Positions 11,301 to 21,297 of a stretch of DNA of 64,000 nt are shown here, piece by piece. The DNA is taken from positions 279,202-343,201 of the forward strand of contig JAVXUO010002416.1 in assembly GCA_033065855.1 (NCBI GenBank), written 5' to 3'. Within the stretch, counting starts at the first letter, position 1, and the number at the start of each line of letters is the position of its first letter. The position numbers and the translations under genes are program-made. The DNA comes from Escallonia rubra. Lineage: Eukaryota > Streptophyta > Magnoliopsida > Escalloniales > Escalloniaceae. The notes under the pieces are model-generated. The model did not search any database. It was not told the origin of the DNA and saw nothing but the letters and a program-made list of their open reading frames with translations.

Positions 11301-13088
11301 TGCTTAAGGACCTTCCCGGTCTGTAAGGAGCTCTCAAAGCTGAAAAATGATCGAGTCCTCAGGGCTTGATGAAAGGCTGGTTTTTAGAAGTATGTTCATT
11401 GTTGACTAAGTTAATGGATTCGGAAGAAATCAGCCTCAGGGGGAGCTGGCTTTGGATGATCGTCGGCCTCGAAGGATAATCACCTCGGGTTTCCTGGACT
11501 CGAGTAAGAAAACCTCGGCATTGTCAAGCTTGGGAAAAGGGCAATCTTGGATTACTTAGCCTCGGTTAGAATATTAAGATTCCGTGTTAAACACGGAATC
11601 GTTGTCTATAAATACCCCTTGTATTGAAGCAATTATTCATTTATGATTCTCTGAAATCTCAGCATTTTATTGTTTTTCTAGTGCATTACTGTGTCAAAAT
11701 CATTCCTTGATCTTCTTTTAAGAAAAGAAGCATTTCGCCCTAACGCCATCCGTGATTGGTTGTAACGCCCTGATTCACGAAGGAACTGTACCCTTTGGCA
11801 TTACTTACTACGTACAGAGCTTATCAGCAAAACCTCTTGCATGGTTTTAAAAATTTACTGTTTTGTACTAACTAGTGCTCTACTGCTCTCTGAATCCGTA
11901 ATCTAATAGCACTGCTGGAATGGAGGCTAGTGGAACTAGCAATATGAAGTTTGTAATGAATGGCTGCATCCTGATTGGAACTTTGGATGGTGCCAATGTT
12001 GAAATTCGGGAAGAGGTTGGAGAAGACAACTTTTTTCTTTTTGGTGCTAAAGCTCATGAAATTGCTGGGCTGCGGAAAGAAAGAGCAGAAGGAAAGGTGA
12101 GCTTAGTAAGCAAGAATGCAAGTTTTTCATCTGATAATTTTCTCATTTGGGAATGAATTCCAAAGCAACCACAAACCCATAGTACAATTTTGGGATTTCA
12201 GCAAAAAGATTAATGGGGTTGAGACAAACAATTACCAGTAAAAGAAAGTAGCATAACATTCCGTCGCTCATTTTCGTTGAACTGATATGCAGTTTGTGCC
12301 GGACCCTCGCTTTGAAGAGGTCAAGACATTTGTCAGAAGTGGTATTTTTGGTCCGTACAACTATAATGAGCTGATGGGATCCTTGGAAGGAAATGAAGAC
12401 TACGGTCGTGCTGATTATTTCCTTGTTGGCAAGGATTTTCCAGGTTACTTAGAGTGCCAAGAGAAGGTCGATGAGGCATATAGAGACCAGAAAGTGAGTA
12501 TTTTCTGCATATTCCTTAACTTTTTACGACCAATGATATCATGTACATGCATGTACCAAACGAGGCTGTTCTGCATATTTAGCTCAAGAATTGTTATTAG
12601 CCTGATTTAATTGCCCTAGCAACTGAAAATGCTATAACCCAAAGAAAAACCTGTTTTATAAAGTCATATAACCATCTTCGCATGGCATGATTAGCAGGAA
12701 TGTGCATCGTATCTCTTAAAAATCCTCATGTTAGTCAACAGTTTATTAATCCTTGCGCCTGTACACAAGCGTCCGATAAGGTTTTTGTGCATGGCTTCCT
12801 ATAAAAACTAAGGTATTGCTTCGATGTGCAAATACGTTGATGTCCAGCTATGCATAGACATGAAATACCTCACGCGTATTGTATCACTTATACCATGCAA
12901 AGATGTTCATGTCCAGCATTATTCATTTGTAGCTACCTGTATCTAACATTTTTACCTTAATTTTGGCGCAGAAATGGACTAGAATGTCAATATTGAACAC
13001 AGCTGGTTCATCCAAGTTCAGCAGTGACAGAACGATTCACCAATATGCGAGGGACATTTGGATGCTTGAACCTGTTGTATTACCATAG
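2324..13088 (+). CDS. PHS1: Alpha-1,4-glucan phosphorylase, L isozyme, plastidic (15 exons, 1017 aa)
   Basis: The enzyme reversibly phosphorolyses alpha-1,4-glucans to glucose-1-phosphate (EC 2.4.1.1) in plastids. Exons: 2324-2534, 3238-3470, 3567-3668, 4212-4388, 4568-4843, 5135-5406, 5659-5776, 6034-6597, 6716-6868, 7416-7544, 8353-8589, 9388-9464, 11910-12096, 12293-12493, 12972-13088. They sum to 3054 nt with no frame break. Residues 1 to about 55 are Ser/Arg-rich and acid-poor, like a transit peptide. [15 protein letters not shown] follows exon 4's start. The pyridoxal-phosphate lysine is K863 in [10 protein letters not shown]. Exon 8 encodes the acidic insertion (about residues 507-614) typical of plastidic isozymes and absent from cytosolic ones; here it is longer than the usual ~80 residues. 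All introns are GT-AG except intron 6 (GC-AG). Intron 12 is 2.4 kb and carries repeat DNA. It appears intact and functional. Confidence 0.96.
5407..5658 (+). other. GC-AG intron (intron 6 of PHS1)
   Basis: Exon 6 ends ...ACTCAAAG and the intron opens with GCAAGC instead of GT. The acceptor is TTCCGGCAG. Joining AG to A restores the conserved run [21 protein letters not shown] with no frame change. The nearest GT downstream would add residues foreign to the family. AAG|GCAAG is the usual strong consensus of the minor GC-AG class, so this is read as a genuine intron and not a mutation. Confidence 0.85.
6199..6420 (+). repeat. In-frame tandem repeat in the acidic insertion of PHS1
   Basis: Four near-identical units start at 6199 (42 bp), 6241, 6301 and 6361 (60 bp each). 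The first encodes [14 protein letters not shown]. The other three add a tail of the form DRSEGE(N/D) or DQSEGEV. Only a few bases differ between the 60-bp units, so the expansion is recent. The repeat keeps the reading frame and lengthens the plastidic-type insertion. Units contain Ser/Thr followed by acidic residues at +3 (TSDE, SASE, SEED, SEGE), which resemble casein-kinase-2 sites; the insertion of this family is known to be a phosphorylation and proteolysis target. Confidence 0.95.
8113..8260. repeat. 61-bp direct duplication in PHS1 intron 10
   Basis: Positions 8113-8173 and 8200-8260 carry the same 61 bp, beginning TCGCTAAAATGCATTTAGTA and ending GAAGTGGTGGAAT, with a 26-bp spacer (period 87 bp). 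The second copy lies about 90 bp before the exon 11 acceptor. It does not touch the splice site. Confidence 0.9.
9465..11909. repeat. Large PHS1 intron 12 with LTR-like insert
   Basis: This 2445-bp intron is far longer than the others. Its right part (about 11200-11780) looks like an inserted LTR or promoter-bearing repeat. It has a perfect 21-bp palindrome at 11579-11599 (arms ATTCCGTGTT / AACACGGAAT around a central A), then CTATAAATAC at 11606-11615, then a leader-like AT-rich stretch. I found no second LTR or target-site duplication. The left part (9.5-10.9 kb) holds non-coding intron sequence and one possible exon-like fragment on the minus strand near 10.78-10.90 kb. Confidence 0.45.
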
Positions 13089-16000
13089 AAACATGCCCAG
13101 AGTAAAGCTAAGTTTCTTTTGATGTAGGTACCCCTTTCTTTGGCATTTGTAGAAGCCAAATAATCTTGCCAAGTTCACTATCCCTGGGGTAAGAGAACAT
13201 AGCCAATATCGTACACTAGAATGTAAATCCCAGGCCTCTCAACCAGATCAAAGTCTGTGTTTATAATAGAGAAGTTGTTTCCTCTTTCTTCCTCTGCACC
13301 AAGCTTGTATATTTGTGAATTATCTGATATGAGAGAATAGTGTCAGTTATTTTTACTTGAGAAGGTAAGTTTTAATTAAGGTGAGCCAAACCTTTGAGTC
13401 AAGACACAACTTTAGGCCTTAAGGGTTATGGTGACATCACGGATCTTTCCTTGGTGGGAATTTTCTACAGAAAGCAAAATAGACTAATTTTTACAGGAAA
13501 CCACAGAAGTAGTTGTACCCAACAGCAGTTTCCACAGCAAAATGCAGAGTAGAAAGTTCAGATATATGAATAAGGAAGACGGACTTGTATCCTATCAGTC
13601 TATCACCTTAGATGGAGGTACTTATGGCCATCGTCGATCACTCATTTGTGCTTTTCCAAGCGCTGGGAGAAAAATAAGTGACTGAATAACCGAAGGCCTC
13701 CTTGTATCGATCTAGGTCATAAATTCGTGTGATGTTCCGACCAACACGAGAGAGTTCAGAATTTGTTCTAGATTGTACATTAGTGCTACCGCGGAACGTA
13801 CTATTGGCTGATGGATTTCCTCCGGAATAAGGAAGAGAGTTCAAGTGTTTGTGAGTTGGATCCAATACCGCTTTCCTGCATAAAAGTTCATATTACGTAC
13901 ACCTTCGACAACAAGAATTCTTGTGGCTTGTTTGGTTAGCTAATGTTAATGTATCAGGAGAGCTTCTTCAGCTGCTTCTTTCCGAAGGATTACTTCTTCA
14001 TCAAGTTACTGCGATCTACTCCGACCACTTGGTAAGCTTGAAAGTTTCTGGTCCATCACTTGCATTGAAGAATTTAGCAGTACGTTACTGTGATTCTTGC
14101 AATGTTATGGAAAAGGGATGGAATAATGCATTAAGAGCTAGTGCTCCCCTTACCATCCGCACTTTCAAGCAACTTTTCTCGGCTGCAAAATCTCCGGTTG
14201 AGCTTCGTCTCTGTCAACGTCAATTCTCAAGAAATCGGTGGTAGACTGTTCGTCCAGACGAGGGTGAAAGTCTACTTGATTTATCAAACTTAATAAAGCC
14301 ATCTCCATAGAAGCATTTTCCGGCAGATCAACCAATATTCATCCGTGATTATAGATCTGATTCATCTCTGGTTGCTTGAATACCCATTCCTCTCCCTCAC
14401 ACTTGTCTGAAATCATCTGTTCTTTCTCATCTGGTTCAAACCAAACCAGATCAGAAGTGCACTCCGCCAATGGACGTGGCTCTATCTCCGCTATTCTGGA
14501 GACCCCATTTTGTGTTTTGAAAATTCGTGACCTTCAGCTAACAGTGGAGCAACCTTACCGTTACGCCAAGTTTGACCCTCCTTCTCGAACAATAACTAAT
14601 TAAGATGCGCATCCAAAATGATAAACGGCGTTACAACAAAACCAGAGACCTTGCAGAGCGCATATAATAGACCGGGATCGTTAAACCATCTAATCCATTT
14701 TTGGCCAAAAAAAAAGCAAAAAACTTAAGTAGAACATAGATAAACTGATTGAACAAGTGGGAGAAATGAGAACCTATCATTTTTGTACTTGGAAACGTGG
14801 TCCATGCTTACAAGATGCACACACACACACACACTAGGTGTTGTAAATGAAACCCAACCCCACCAATACAATGATCCTTTAATCCAAAGCTAAAGCTAGA
14901 AAAAGTGAATAATTGATTGCAATTTAGTTTGGTCAGGTTCATGCATGGCTTGTTCACTTGCCAAAGTACCACGAGTGTGAGCAGTGGTTGAGATTTCAAT
15001 GCCAACACATGATTTTTTTTCATTGTCCAAAGTGACTTCAATTGTCATTGTCAAGGTTTCCCAGAGGGTGCATAAGTGGGCGTTCAAGAATCAATATGAG
15101 CTATGCACACCACTAACTCTAATGATGATTATATCCTAACAAGAGAAAGTTTATGGTGGTGCTTGTTATTATTTCAGTTGGGTTCAAAGCTCCTGCTGCT
15201 CATGACACTTGTGTGCTCATTATTATCACCTGCACTTTATCCCGTGTCGGCCGGACGTTTTTCACCGTTCAATCCAGATTAAATAAAAAATAAAAAAAAG
15301 AGTGAGCCACCATTCGATCATTTTCTTTCATCGTTATATACGAGGTTTCTGGTCAGAAGGCCGAATCTGATCGGTCCTAATTCAACTTTTTAAATCTATC
15401 CGGCGGCAAATTCAGCAAAAGTTTGTGTTTTTTTAAAACCGAAGCAAAACACTACTTTTGGCCTCTTTAAATCAAGAACTAAAGCCAAAGGAAACAACAC
15501 CCTGCAACAAAAGAGATTCTTAAATCTTGTTCCAATAAAGGCAATAACTTTATGAATAAACCAACTATATCAAGATAACAATCTTTAGCATTTTACACGA
15601 AGATTGACAACAATAATTCAGATTTAATTCAAAGGTTTTAAATAATCCCAATCAACATATCTTAGTATCTCACAAAAAGATTAAAAACAATAGTTTTTGT
15701 CTTTCTAATCAATCAAATATATATAATCAAATGGTCCATACTACTACCATATTCTAATGTACTTCGTACTCAACGAATCAGCTAATATCAACCGCCAAAT
15801 CTTTCTTTACTCCACCCGCTGCCTGCCTCAGTGCCCCCCCTGCCCTGCTCAACCTTTTCAGATCCAAAAGGTGAGGCCATGCGCCGGGGCCCTTCTCCCG
15901 ATGCACACGTCCTTTCATTTTCTTTTTCCTTTTCCGATCTCTTTCTTTCTTTCTTTCCGTAAAGCAGTTCTCGCCTAATATTTCACTCTGTTTCTTTCTT

Positions 16001-16799
16001 TCTTTGAACCAGTTCTTACGTAATTATTAAAGTGAAAAAGAGTTGTCTCGAGTTCAAGTTTTCTGGCAAGGAAAACAAACTTTCGTAGATCGATGTTTTA
16101 CCAAACCACTTTGAAATTCCTGAAGAGTTGTTCTTGATGTAAACTATCTCGATCTCAAGTTTTTTGGGTTTAGAGAATGTGAACTACTCCACATAAATTA
16201 GCTGACTTAATTAGTGAATTGTGATTAAAACAAAAGAAGAAAAGACAAAGATAGTTTTGAGGAAGGTACATTAAAGAGACAGCTCCTTTTCTTGGGTCCC
16301 AAGCTAGTCTGCTGCTCCCCGGTGAAAATAATTGCAGTTTTAATTACAAATTATGGTGGTCTGATCGGCAACCTGCACTTTTCCACGCACTTCTTCTTGC
16401 CTCTGATCTTGGGGTAATACTCTAGCATTTGGGTGGAAGGGGATGCAATGTCATTGATCGGCGTGTTAAAAGGGCACAATCGCGTTGAGAACTCTCGCTT
16501 TAAGATATCAAAAAAGTTTATTCAGACGATTTGAAAAATGGTGATGTCTTCGATCGTGAATATGGTGATGCGACGTAGTGGCGACCGGTTAGACCCTCCT
16601 CCATCTCAGCTATTAGACTCTTTGGAGAGATTTTTGGGATTATTAATTTTTTTTTTCAAATTAAGGAAAAAAAAGTACGTTTTCTTCCAAGGTCAAATCT
16701 AATTATTATGTTATATATTATGGTAAAAGGCAAGTAAAAGTTAATATTTTCTTTTTTACATAGCATGTTTAATATTTTGTCATTTCAAGTTCAACCAAT
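13089..16799. other. Intergenic spacer after PHS1
   Basis: No gene is supported here. Short open frames exist (for example 13921-14244 and 14376-14603), but none shows a recognisable domain. A CA microsatellite lies near 14818-14835, and pyrimidine runs of the TTTC type lie at 15940-16005. The first few hundred bases should include the PHS1 3' UTR. Confidence 0.5.
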
Positions 16800-16879
16800 C
16801 AGACTGCCTCTGCCTTTAAAATTTTGCTTTTTGATCTGACAAATTCTATGGGATCGGTTACCAATTTTATCGAACCTAA

Positions 16880-17965
16880 AAAAAACTCAACATTCAACCG
16901 ATTGATATCTGCCCTTTGTGCGAACATCACAGTGAAGATACATATCACATTTTCTTGAAATGCCCCAGTGTTACACCCATTTGGTTTGGTATACCTCTCG
17001 GAATCCACATTGATGACATCAACTATTCTGGAAGAGAATGGATTATTGCTTGGATTGACTCCTTTTCTAGAAGCACCAATGTCCTGGCAACTTTATATTT
17101 TTTCGTCACTTTTTGTTCATTTGGATACACATAAATAATCTTGTTTTCCGAAACATACCTTTCAACCCTTGGGTTATTATCCCACAAATCCTCACTTACA
17201 CAAATTCCATCAATTATGGCTTATCTAGAATACCAACCTCTCCAAGATCTCTACCACAACCTAAAAGTCCCATAAAATTTCAACCCTATAATCCATTTTT
17301 ACGTATAGGACCAACCATTGTCTATAGCTCTCCTACACCTTGCGCTTGCTTGAATCTCCACATTGTTACCATGGTCATTCATTCGTGTTTTGATAATTAA
17401 TAAGTGGCTTAGGGCCGGTATTGGTTTATCTTGTTTCTCAAATAACTCTAGATGTGGTTCATCGACTTTCTCAACTTTGTCGTCTGACAATTATACTGCT
17501 TTAGCTCTTGGTCTTCTTATAGCATCTTCATGGGCACTTAAACAAAAGTTTTTTCATATAAAGGTTCTAACTGAGTCTTGTTTTCTCCTTAACCAGATGG
17601 CAGGTTCTGAGGATATATTAGATACAGTGGCCCTCATCATCTATGATTTTTGCTATAGTGTAACCGACTATCATCAGATTAGCATTGACAAGGCGGATCC
17701 CCATCTTTTGAAAGAAGCACGATCCCTTGTTATGTTTGCTTGTCAGGCTCGTACTACCGTCTAGCAAGATTGGGTCGATGACAATGTTTGGAGATAGCCT
17801 CTTTTTGTTTGCTGTGATGATTTATTCATGATGTGGGCTGTTTATTCTAAAGGCACGTGTAGCCTAACTGTTCTAACTATTTTGTATCTGTCTATATGGC
17901 CCTAAGGCCCGATACTCTTTTCTATTATCAATACAATTCTCTTATAAACAAAAACAAAAAAATTA
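16880..17965 (+). pseudogene. LINE (L1-type) 3' remnant: zinc-knuckle and RNase H-like parts
   Basis: The plus strand near 16905 encodes CPLCEHHSEDTYHIFLKCPSVTPIW, that is the C-x2-C...H...C signature of the reverse-transcriptase-associated zinc region found at the end of plant LINE reverse transcriptases; key residues are the two leading Cys, the His and the trailing Cys. A second frame (17401-17761) resembles the plant-LINE RNase H domain, but the first catalytic acidic residues are altered or missing. Frames are broken by shifts and stops. The element closes with ATTATCAATACAATTCTC and an A-rich tail near 17950, like a LINE 3' end. It is a dead, 5'-truncated copy. Confidence 0.7.
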
Positions 17966-19352
17966 GATTGATTTTTCATTTTTCTATATACTATGTCAAC
18001 ATGTCCCACTTATTAAATAGGTTTGTAATTTCAGCGATTCTAAAATTTTGTCAAAACTCTCTCCCCCCTCTCTCTTAATTTTGAATTTATGTCTCCTCCA
18101 ATAATCTTAAATCTTTTCTATTTTATTTGAAAAGCTCAATATTCCAATCTCCCCCTATTTTATTTCATTGTAAGCCATCGATATACAATCTTATCAATCA
18201 TTCATTTTATTTTCTATCATTTTTACTCTCTTTTTGGTGGCCTTTATCAATACAAACCTCAATACATGGGTTGTTTTTATCATTATTATCTTTATTTCGA
18301 AGATAGCATTCCCGCCACTTTATATGCCAGTATTTCACTTCTTCATTTGCCGCTAAAAAAAGAAGCTAACAAAGCTCATTCTTAAGGACAAAAAATAGTA
18401 GAAAAATCATTTAAAAAAGTAAAAATAACATTTCCGTTACTATTATTGTTTTTACCTCTTTTGTTAGTACTATTAGACATAAGAGTCCGAGCTTTCTCAA
18501 TGAATATCTCGTCGGTTATTACTCTCGCATTATATGCATTGGACGGGGTTAAAATCAGTAACAATTAAAGTTTAAGATTTAGAAAAAAAATACATTTAAT
18601 GTCAAAACAAAGAAACAGAAAAACAAAATATAGGGAAGACACTGACGGACACGAAATGTGACAGAGGAAACATCAGATGATATCTGCAACAATAATAAAC
18701 ATCTAGAAGTTCTTCCACAAAGAATCAGTTGTATGCACCATTTCTTGTAAAAGGACGTAACCCTCCCACGTCGATAAAGACTGTGAATGGCCTATATTTT
18801 ACGGCGGATTTGATGGTCAAGGTCAACTTATAATTTTTCTGAACACTATCTTGTGCGTGCGTGAGAAAAGAAATATCTTTATGCGGATCATAAAAATGAA
18901 AACTTTATAATTTTTGGACGATCGGTTCTTGTTCGCTTTGAGGTCTAAATCTTGACGAAAATAATATTAATTGTACATGAATTTGAAAACATGAAAATAA
19001 AGAAAAGTCAGACGAGAATCAATACTTTGATCTCCAACCACAACCAGTGTTGATATATGGACATGTAGGAGACATTTAGCGACAAAAGTATGTTCGAACG
19101 GGTTAAAAGTGAAGTTTAAACATCACTTTTCAATTAAAAACTTTTTGAAAATTCATTCTTTTCCCAACACAAGAAAATGGAATAGAAAAATAAGAATTGA
19201 CAAATCAATAACTTCTCTTTCATACAATTAATTAGCGTACGTATTTGCATTTATTTCAAAACTTTTGTTAGGGTGTCGACGTTGATAGCTCCACTGGTGG
19301 GCCGTCAGCCGAAGTGAGTGATTACCAATATTTATGAATAGCCACTTTACAA

Positions 19353-19418
<66 letters not shown>

Positions 19419-19726
19419 CCTAGGTTTCATTTGAAGTCTTTGTCTCAGACTTCACATATATTCAAACATGTTGTTTAATACTTTTTTTTTCTTCCGTTAG
19501 ACGGTGAAGGGTATCCATCGGTTCAGCTTTAATTTAGCGTTAGCGATAATAAGTTCCCTCTTCGGACGATCTTAAGGGTACACTTTTCACATTGACATCA
19601 TGTATTCAGAAGAATATTTTTCTCTCCGGACCACGTACTAGCCATGTTCCGTTACTTGATCAGCTGACCAATTCCTTGAAGTTCTTAATTAATACTCTTC
19701 TAACAACGAAAAAGGTCGTGCCGATG
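17966..19726. other. AT-rich intergenic spacer
   Basis: No gene is supported. The stretch is AT-rich with short stop-dense frames. The main feature is an AT dinucleotide microsatellite at 19365-19417. Confidence 0.5.
19365..19417. repeat. (AT)n microsatellite, about 26 units
   Basis: An uninterrupted AT dinucleotide run, preceded by ATAC units. It is probably length-variable between individuals. Confidence 0.95.
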
Positions 19727-19943
19727 TGGAGTCACATATAATTTTTTTTTTTTTTGTTTAAAAAAGTGTGATTAGGTTTTTCACACCTTCGAGCCGGGTA
19801 GGACCACATGGACGACAAAGCTCTCCCTACCATGTTTTTAATGCAATTGCATTCCCAGGGCTCGAAACCGAGACCTCTGGTTAAGCTATGACAACCATTT
19901 ACCAGCTGACATACGCGCTTGGTGGCTGGAGTCACATATAATT
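19727..19943 (-). mobile_element. tRNA-derived SINE with 17-bp target-site duplication
   Basis: The direct repeat TGGAGTCACATATAATT is perfect at 19727-19743 and 19927-19943. Between the copies, on the minus strand, the element starts CCACCAAGCGCGTATGTCAG, has an A-box-like TATGTCAGCTGGT, then a B-box GGTTTCGAGCCC, and ends in an A-run (seen as poly-T just after the left repeat on the plus strand). Length is about 183 bp. This is the layout of a tRNA-derived plant SINE, and the perfect duplication suggests a fairly recent insertion. Confidence 0.85.
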
Positions 19944-20654
19944 GTCTGCTAGTGAGAGCAACATCACTGAACCACTGAAGATTTACAAAGAAGGAACGAA
20001 CCAACGTAAGAACAGCAAAATTTGAACATTGTAATGCTGCAATTAGGGTTGTAATAAGAAACTGCATCCCCTTACAGAAACAAGTAGTAGTAGTTGCTAA
20101 TGATTAGTGGCAAGACTTCAAAAATGCTAAGAAAATGCTGTTAACATTTATCGTACGGTTAATGATAGCTATATATGTAGCCTCTTACTGCAAACTTTGA
20201 TAAACTTTATCCATTTTCAAAGCACATGCATATTAATTTACCGAATGGAAGTACGCCTTATATAAATTACAAGAACTCATCAAGTACAAGGAAATATTTG
20301 CCAAAGTAAATGATGAATGACTTTTGCAAAAGTCGCCAAAGCCCATGAGAAGAAGCCGTTCGTTCCACTTCACTTATCTCAGTGTCTTATGTTCAACGTA
20401 ATTATATCTAATACTAATCGGATAAACTTTTTGAAAGTGTATTTGAGATCACATAAACTTATCACCACTACAGAAAATAAAATTGATGATCAAAAAATAT
20501 TTACAAAATTTAGATATGCCGTGTATCACTAAACAACATTATCATTTGCAGAACATATTTAACTACAATTCACAATAATTTTCGTGGTACAATCAAGAAC
20601 AAACTTTGACTCATATTCGGGTCGTAGGAATCTTCCTCAAACTCCGTGTATAGT

Positions 20655-20800
20655 GATAATTGATAGTCGCTAAATATTTCTAGTAACTTTTCTTCTAACA
20701 CTTTCAGCGACGACTATTAGCTGCACTTTTTTAGCGTCACTAAATAAGAGTCACTAAAAATATTTAGAGACGATTGATTGTCGCTATATAGGGAGTAGGA
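20655..20800. repeat. Degenerate TAGTCGCTAAA / TTTAGCGAC repeat cluster
   Basis: Several inverted and direct versions of a TAGTCGCTAAAT / AGCGACGACTATTAG / AGAGTCACTAAAAAT motif are packed here. Clusters of this type occur in the subterminal parts of plant CACTA elements and derived MITEs. I could not define ends or a target-site duplication. Similar single motifs occur near 19077, 36310, 40200 and 59892. Confidence 0.35.
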
Positions 20801-21037
20801 AGAAGATTTCTCCAAACAGGATAGCAGCCAAATTTTTTCTTACAATAACGAACGGTATCACTTCATAAAAGAATAATTTTACGATCACCGTATAGTAGAG
20901 CGACAATGTGGACGCGCGTAAGACCAATCATTTTTAGCACCGGATTTGCTAAAATAGTATCGGCCCCTCCCGTACAACTATTTAGAGGTTGACGGTGATT
21001 TGTTTAGCTTATCTTTTCTCTCCTATTTTCCTTTTCC

Positions 21038-21064
21038 CTTCTCTCTCTCTCTCTCTCTCTCTCA
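21038..21064. repeat. (CT)n microsatellite upstream of WRKY gene
   Basis: A CT dinucleotide run, about 235 bp before the WRKY start codon. It probably lies in the promoter-proximal region or 5' UTR, where CT/GA tracts are common in plants. Confidence 0.85.
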
Positions 21065-21297
21065 CTCGCTCACTCACTCACCCACAGTCTTATGCATTGA
21101 CGCGACAAGCCTCTCCAAGTGGGCAAAAAGAGAAGAAAAAGAGGCTCACACCACAAAATCACGCGTTCTTTCCTATCATTCGATGCTCCTTAAACCCTAG
21201 CTCTCTCTCCCTCCCTCTCTGGCTCCGTGCCTTTCTCCGCTACGCGAATTCATCTGCACGTATCGAAGATCGGCACTGGTGCTATATATATATATAT

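Noticed and set aside
13638..14603. A possible gene in the spacer right after PHS1, from frames on both strands.
   Set aside because: No recognisable domain, no plausible splice chain, and stop-dense sequence between the short frames.
20466..20655. CACTAC at 20466 and TAGTG near 20655 as ends of a small CACTA element.
   Set aside because: The inverted match stops after CACTA and no 3-bp target duplication is present.
20989..21297. Upstream in-frame extension of the WRKY57 start by 103 codons.
   Set aside because: The stretch is CT-rich leader sequence translating to Ser/Leu runs, while the family N-terminus begins at the ATG at 21298.
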